NCBI GenBank assembly: GCA_002430835.1
Contig: DJDA01000029.1
Location: 1 to 15,983, forward strand
From: Brevundimonas sp. UBA5936
GTDB lineage: Bacteria; Pseudomonadota; Alphaproteobacteria; Caulobacterales; Caulobacteraceae
Length of the DNA stretch: 15,983 bases
Direction of reading: 5' to 3'
Numbering within the stretch: the first letter of the stretch is position 1; each line of letters begins with the position of its first letter. The translations under genes and the position numbers were made by a program. Positions 13,184-15,983 of this stretch are shown piece by piece. The notes under the pieces are model-generated. The model worked only from the letters and a program-made list of their open reading frames with translations. It searched no databases and was not told the origin of the DNA.

Positions 13184-14050
13184 TCAGGCGTCGCCATTGT
13201 CCAGCCAGTGGAAAATCCGATCCCACAACGGCTCCATCCCCTTGCGGAAGGCGCCTTCGTGGCCGATGCGCCGCGCCCCAAAGTCGTCGGGCGCATGGAC
13301 GCTCATGTTCGAGCGGGCGTTGGGGTAGACGCTCAACAGATCGCGCGCCGTGCTGGGCGTGGCGATGGGATCGTCGGTGAAGATCCATGACCGGATCGGC
13401 GCGGTCACGGCCTCATAATGATGCGGCCGCAGGCTGCTCTCCAGCTCCCTGGAGAAATACGCGCGCTTCATGCACCAGCGCCGCCAGGTGGTGAATACGC
13501 CGCGCGGCAGGTCGGTCCCGGCCCACAGGCCGCCGCCCTTGATATAGCCGTGGCGCATCAGGCTGAACGGCCCGAAGCCCAGCCAGAAGAACAGCTCCAT
13601 CGGATTGTAGCTGCGGTGGTGCCCGCCCCACCAGCCGGTTCCGACTGAGACGAAGGCGTGCCGCTCGATCCGGTCGTGATTGGGCATGAAGCCGAGGAAA
13701 TGGCCGCCGACGCTGTGGCCGACATGGACGACGCGCAGGCCCGGCGCCGCCTCGATCAGGGCGTCCAGGGCGGCGGGCATGTCCAGCCGTCCCCAGTCGG
13801 GATAGTCGATGGTCGAGCCCTTCAGATCATCCGGCCGTGACCCGGCGATGCCCCGGAAGTCATAGGTCAGCACCGCCGCGCCCCGGCCCGCCAGATAGCG
13901 GGCGAACCGCTCGTAAAAACCCTTGGGAAAGCCCGTGCCGGACGAAACCAGCACGGCGATCCGAGGCTGGGCGGCCGACACCAGCCGCATCGACAGCGGA
14001 TAGCCGTCGGCGGCCGGGGCGGTGAAGTCGCGAGTCACGAGATCGGTCAT
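13184..14050 (-). CDS. Alpha/beta hydrolase (COG4757-like)
   Basis: This 288-residue cytoplasmic protein has the alpha/beta hydrolase fold. The nucleophile elbow is GHSVGG with Ser113. The acid is probably Asp226 or Asp227 in IFTDDPIATP, and the base His264 in IGHEGAFR. The sequence VSSGTGFPKGFYERFARYLAGRGAAVLTYDFRG and the aromatic stretch GWWGGHHRSYNPMELFFWLGFGP fit the uncharacterised COG4757 esterase-like group. No signal peptide is present. The natural substrate is unknown. It is followed closely by the aldo/keto reductase gene, and a promoter-like sequence stands upstream (14076-14104), so this may be the first gene of a transcript. Confidence 0.85.
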   Translation of the reverse strand: MTDLVTRDFTAPAADGYPLSMRLVSAAQPRIAVLVSSGTGFPKGFYERFARYLAGRGAAVLTYDFRGIAGSRPDDLKGSTIDYPDWGRLDMPAALDALIEAAPGLRVVHVGHSVGGHFLGFMPNHDRIERHAFVSVGTGWWGGHHRSYNPMELFFWLGFGPFSLMRHGYIKGGGLWAGTDLPRGVFTTWRRWCMKRAYFSRELESSLRPHHYEAVTAPIRSWIFTDDPIATPSTARDLLSVYPNARSNMSVHAPDDFGARRIGHEGAFRKGMEPLWDRIFHWLDNGDA

Positions 14051-14075
14051 AGGTCCGTCCTGTTTGAAAACGAAC

Positions 14076-14104
14076 CTTAGCTGGTTGACGCGGCGTCAGG
14101 TCAA
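14076..14104 (-). promoter_or_regulatory. Candidate promoter of the alpha/beta hydrolase gene
   Basis: On the minus strand TTGACC (14104-14099) is followed after exactly 17 bases by GCTAAG (14081-14076), close to the Caulobacter housekeeping pattern TTGAC...GCTANAWC. The -35 overlaps the stop codon of the preceding gene. A 13-base palindrome centred on one base, TGACGC-G-GCGTCA (14085-14097), fills the spacer and could be an operator. Confidence 0.4.
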
Positions 14105-14898
14105 GGCTTTGCGGGGGCGGACGCCGTGGTCGGGCCCAGCGCCAGCAGGCCGTCGAATTTGCCGCCCTGTTGCGGCGTCAGGATTACACCGCGCGTTCTG
14201 GCGGCGTCGACATTGGGGATCGGTGCGCCGCCGCAGTCGTCACGACACATCCACGCCTCGCCGCCTTGCTGGGCGACGCTGAGAGACAAGATTTCTTCCG
14301 GGCGGATATGGGCGGCGGCGGGCAGGCCCAGCGGCGAGCCCACGCGACGAAGCTTCTCGGCATGGACCCGCCCGACCAGCGCCAGCACGCGGGAGTGAGG
14401 CTGGGCCATGGCCTGACGGCTCCATAGAACCGCCCGATCCATTTCCGCATAGGATTGGCGGAAGCCTTCGACACGCGGGCTGTTCGGGACCGAGGCGACC
14501 ACGGTCATGTCGGCGGCCTCCCGCAGCATGGCGCGCAACCGCAGCAAGAGGTCCAGCATGGCCTCGCTGCCGCGTCCGTCATGATGGACGAAGGGGCCGT
14601 GCGGGTAGGCGGCGAGCGCCGCACGGGCTTCGGCTTCGGTGTCGGCCTCCATGAAGGCGTCCAGCGTCGGTTGAAACTCGACCGGATACTCCAGCGAGAC
14701 GACGACCGGCCCCTGTTCCAGCGCCGCGCACACCAGATCGGCGAAGGCCGCGGGAGTCTCGACCGTGCCGTGCGTCTCGCCGACGAAGATATAGCGGACG
14801 TCATCGCGCCACAGGGCCTCGGACCCGGCGACGGGACGACATCCGTCGGACCAGTCCAGAGCCGACAGCAGACCGGCGGCGATGAGGGCGGCGATCAT
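14101..14898 (-). CDS. Exported ChaN/EreA-like (Tiki superfamily) protein
   Basis: This 265-residue protein has a short hydrophobic N-terminus (MIAALIAAGLLSAL), likely a signal sequence, so it should act in the periplasm. The motif VGETHGTVETP (39-49) matches the GExH signature of the Tiki superfamily, which includes the haem-associated ChaN, erythromycin esterase EreA and TraB proteins. VVSLEYP (66-72) and VGRVHAEK (175-182, His179) supply the other expected conserved acidic and His positions. Which activity it has, haem binding or hydrolase, cannot be told. A Cys pair near the C-terminus (WMCRDDCGG) could form a disulphide. AGGAGA lies 5 bases upstream of ATG 14898. It follows the gamma-glutamyltransferase gene by 24 bases and is probably co-transcribed with it. 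Confidence 0.65.
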   Translation of the reverse strand: MIAALIAAGLLSALDWSDGCRPVAGSEALWRDDVRYIFVGETHGTVETPAAFADLVCAALEQGPVVVSLEYPVEFQPTLDAFMEADTEAEARAALAAYPHGPFVHHDGRGSEAMLDLLLRLRAMLREAADMTVVASVPNSPRVEGFRQSYAEMDRAVLWSRQAMAQPHSRVLALVGRVHAEKLRRVGSPLGLPAAAHIRPEEILSLSVAQQGGEAWMCRDDCGGAPIPNVDAARTRGVILTPQQGGKFDGLLALGPTTASAPAKP

Positions 14899-14922
14899 GG
14901 GCGTCTCCTGACTGGGCCCCGA

Positions 14923-15983
14923 TTAATAGGCCAGGGCGTTGCCGTCCTTGCGCATTTCGGTGGCCGCGCCGTAGGTCCAGCGGCCCTGTTCGTTGATCTG
15001 CTTCATCACGTTCTGATAGCCGCCGAAGCCGCCGTCGGGCGGGCCGAGATCCCAGCCCATGGCCGTCAGCTGTTGTTTGGTCGCTTCGGGCACGCCGGAT
15101 TCGAGGTGCAGCTTGCCCACGCCCTCGGCCGGTTGGCCGGTCGGTTCGGATGAGCCGTAGTGCTGCCAGCGCGGGCTGTCGCCGGCTTCCTGCGGGTCGA
15201 GGCCGTAGTCGACCATGTTGATGATGATCTGGGCCTGTCCCTGCGGCTGCATCCCGCCGCCCATGACGCCATAGGCCAGCCACGGCTCTCCGTCCTTGCA
15301 GGCGAAGCCGGGGATGATGGTGTGGAAGGGGCGCTTGCCCGGCGCATAGACGTTGGGGTGGCCGTCGGTCAGGGCGAACAGCTCGCCGCGGTTCTGGAAC
15401 ATGAAGCCCAGGGTGCCGCCGTCCGGGCCGTCGGCGACCAGACCGCCGCCCATGCCGCGATAGTTGGACTGGATCCAGCTGACCATCATGCCGTCGCTGT
15501 CGGCCACGCTGAAGTAGGTGGTGTCGCCCTGCGTCGGCGCATCGCCGGGGAAGACGCGGTCCATGACGCGGCTCGGGTTGATCAGCTTGGCCCGTTCGGC
15601 GGCGTATGCCTTGGAGTTCAGCCAGGCGGTCGGGGCCTTGGCGAAGCGTTCGTCGGCGAAGTAGCGGGCGCGGTCCTCGAACGCCAGACGCTTGGCCTCG
15701 GCCTGGACGTGGATGGAGGCGGCGGACTGGAAGCCCATGGCCTTCAGGTCGAACTGTTCGCAGATGTTCAGGATCTGGTTGGTTGACAGCCCCTGGGTGT
15801 TCGGGCCCAGGGAATAGACCTCGACCCCGCGATAGGTGGTCATCAGCGGCTCGACCCACTCGGTGCGGTGGGCGGCCAGGTCGGCGCGGGTCATCCAGCC
15901 GCCGATGCGCTTGAAATAGCGCTCGATGTGGTCGGCGATCACACCGTCATAGAAGGCGTCGCGGCCGCCCTCGGCGATCAGGC
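14923..15983 (-). CDS. Gamma-glutamyltransferase family protein, C-terminal part (cut by window edge)
   Basis: The frame is open to the right edge, so the start and signal peptide lie outside. The visible 352 codons run from LIAEGGRDAFYDGVIADHIERYF through the autocatalytic cleavage site GDTTYFSVADSDG. The threonine nucleophile of the small subunit is encoded about 15520-15522. The protein ends with EMRKDGNALAY. GGTs transfer or hydrolyse the gamma-glutamyl group of glutathione in the periplasm. The small subunit reads QSNYRGMGGGLVADGP, GFMFQNRGELFAL, PGKRPFHTIIPGF and GVMGGGMQPQGQAQIIINMVDY. It lacks the canonical GTGILLNNEM segment and resembles the YwrD/glutaryl-acylase-like branch. So glutathione may not be the main substrate. 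Confidence 0.9.
   Translation of the reverse strand, partial: LIAEGGRDAFYDGVIADHIERYFKRIGGWMTRADLAAHRTEWVEPLMTTYRGVEVYSLGPNTQGLSTNQILNICEQFDLKAMGFQSAASIHVQAEAKRLAFEDRARYFADERFAKAPTAWLNSKAYAAERAKLINPSRVMDRVFPGDAPTQGDTTYFSVADSDGMMVSWIQSNYRGMGGGLVADGPDGGTLGFMFQNRGELFALTDGHPNVYAPGKRPFHTIIPGFACKDGEPWLAYGVMGGGMQPQGQAQIIINMVDYGLDPQEAGDSPRWQHYGSSEPTGQPAEGVGKLHLESGVPEATKQQLTAMGWDLGPPDGGFGGYQNVMKQINEQGRWTYGAATEMRKDGNALAY

Noticed and set aside
12283..13296. Extended aldo/keto reductase start at 13296
   Set aside because: The extra 53 residues overlap the hydrolase gene and resemble nothing in the family. MPYSDQPTV at 13137 fits the usual AKR N-terminus.

Overview
This window looks like a chromosomal segment of a GC-rich alphaproteobacterium of the Caulobacteraceae, most likely Brevundimonas or a close relative. 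The reasons are the base composition, the protein styles (PmbA, IMPase and DUF4170 in a row; a DUF3829 lipoprotein; a Pr6Pr membrane protein) and the GC-rich palindromic repeats that I associate with this family. The assignment rests on recall of the families, not on a search. Genes are densely packed and almost all lie on the minus strand. No tRNA, rRNA, CRISPR array or complete mobile element was seen, and no gene-free stretch exceeds 300 bases.

Region 1 (1-2758, minus strand) is part of a type II secretion operon reading gspF, gspG, gspH, gspI, gspJ, with gspJ cut by the window edge. Two things are abnormal. First, the gspF gene is a chimera. About its first 170-180 residues are the start of an MsbA-like ABC exporter membrane domain, and the remainder is the C-terminal two-thirds of GspF, joined in frame inside a membrane helix. 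Second, the leader peptides of GspH, GspI and apparently GspJ are stretched by dispersed palindromic repeats lying between the start codon and the prepilin cleavage site.

Region 2 (2833-3851) holds a divergent plus-strand tyrosine/dual-specificity phosphatase and, converging on it, two tiny overlapping membrane-protein genes.

Region 3 (3874-9681, minus strand) reads DUF3829 lipoprotein, M14 carboxypeptidase, MAPEG protein, pmbA, inositol-monophosphatase-like enzyme, DUF4170, and ends in a hairpin terminator. Several of these genes are translationally coupled (ATGA or TTGA overlaps). The pmbA, IMPase and DUF4170 group plus the phosphatase and the msbA-like start resemble the lipid A/Kdo neighbourhood of other alphaproteobacteria, so the gspF chimera may mark a breakpoint between that locus and a secretion operon.

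Region 4 (9810-15983, minus strand) reads gamma-glutamyltransferase (cut by the right edge), a ChaN/EreA-like exported protein, an alpha/beta hydrolase, an aldo/keto reductase, a small XRE regulator, a Pr6Pr membrane protein and UbiD (ubiquinone synthesis). This is ordinary metabolic content. The unusual material is concentrated in the first 2.8 kb.
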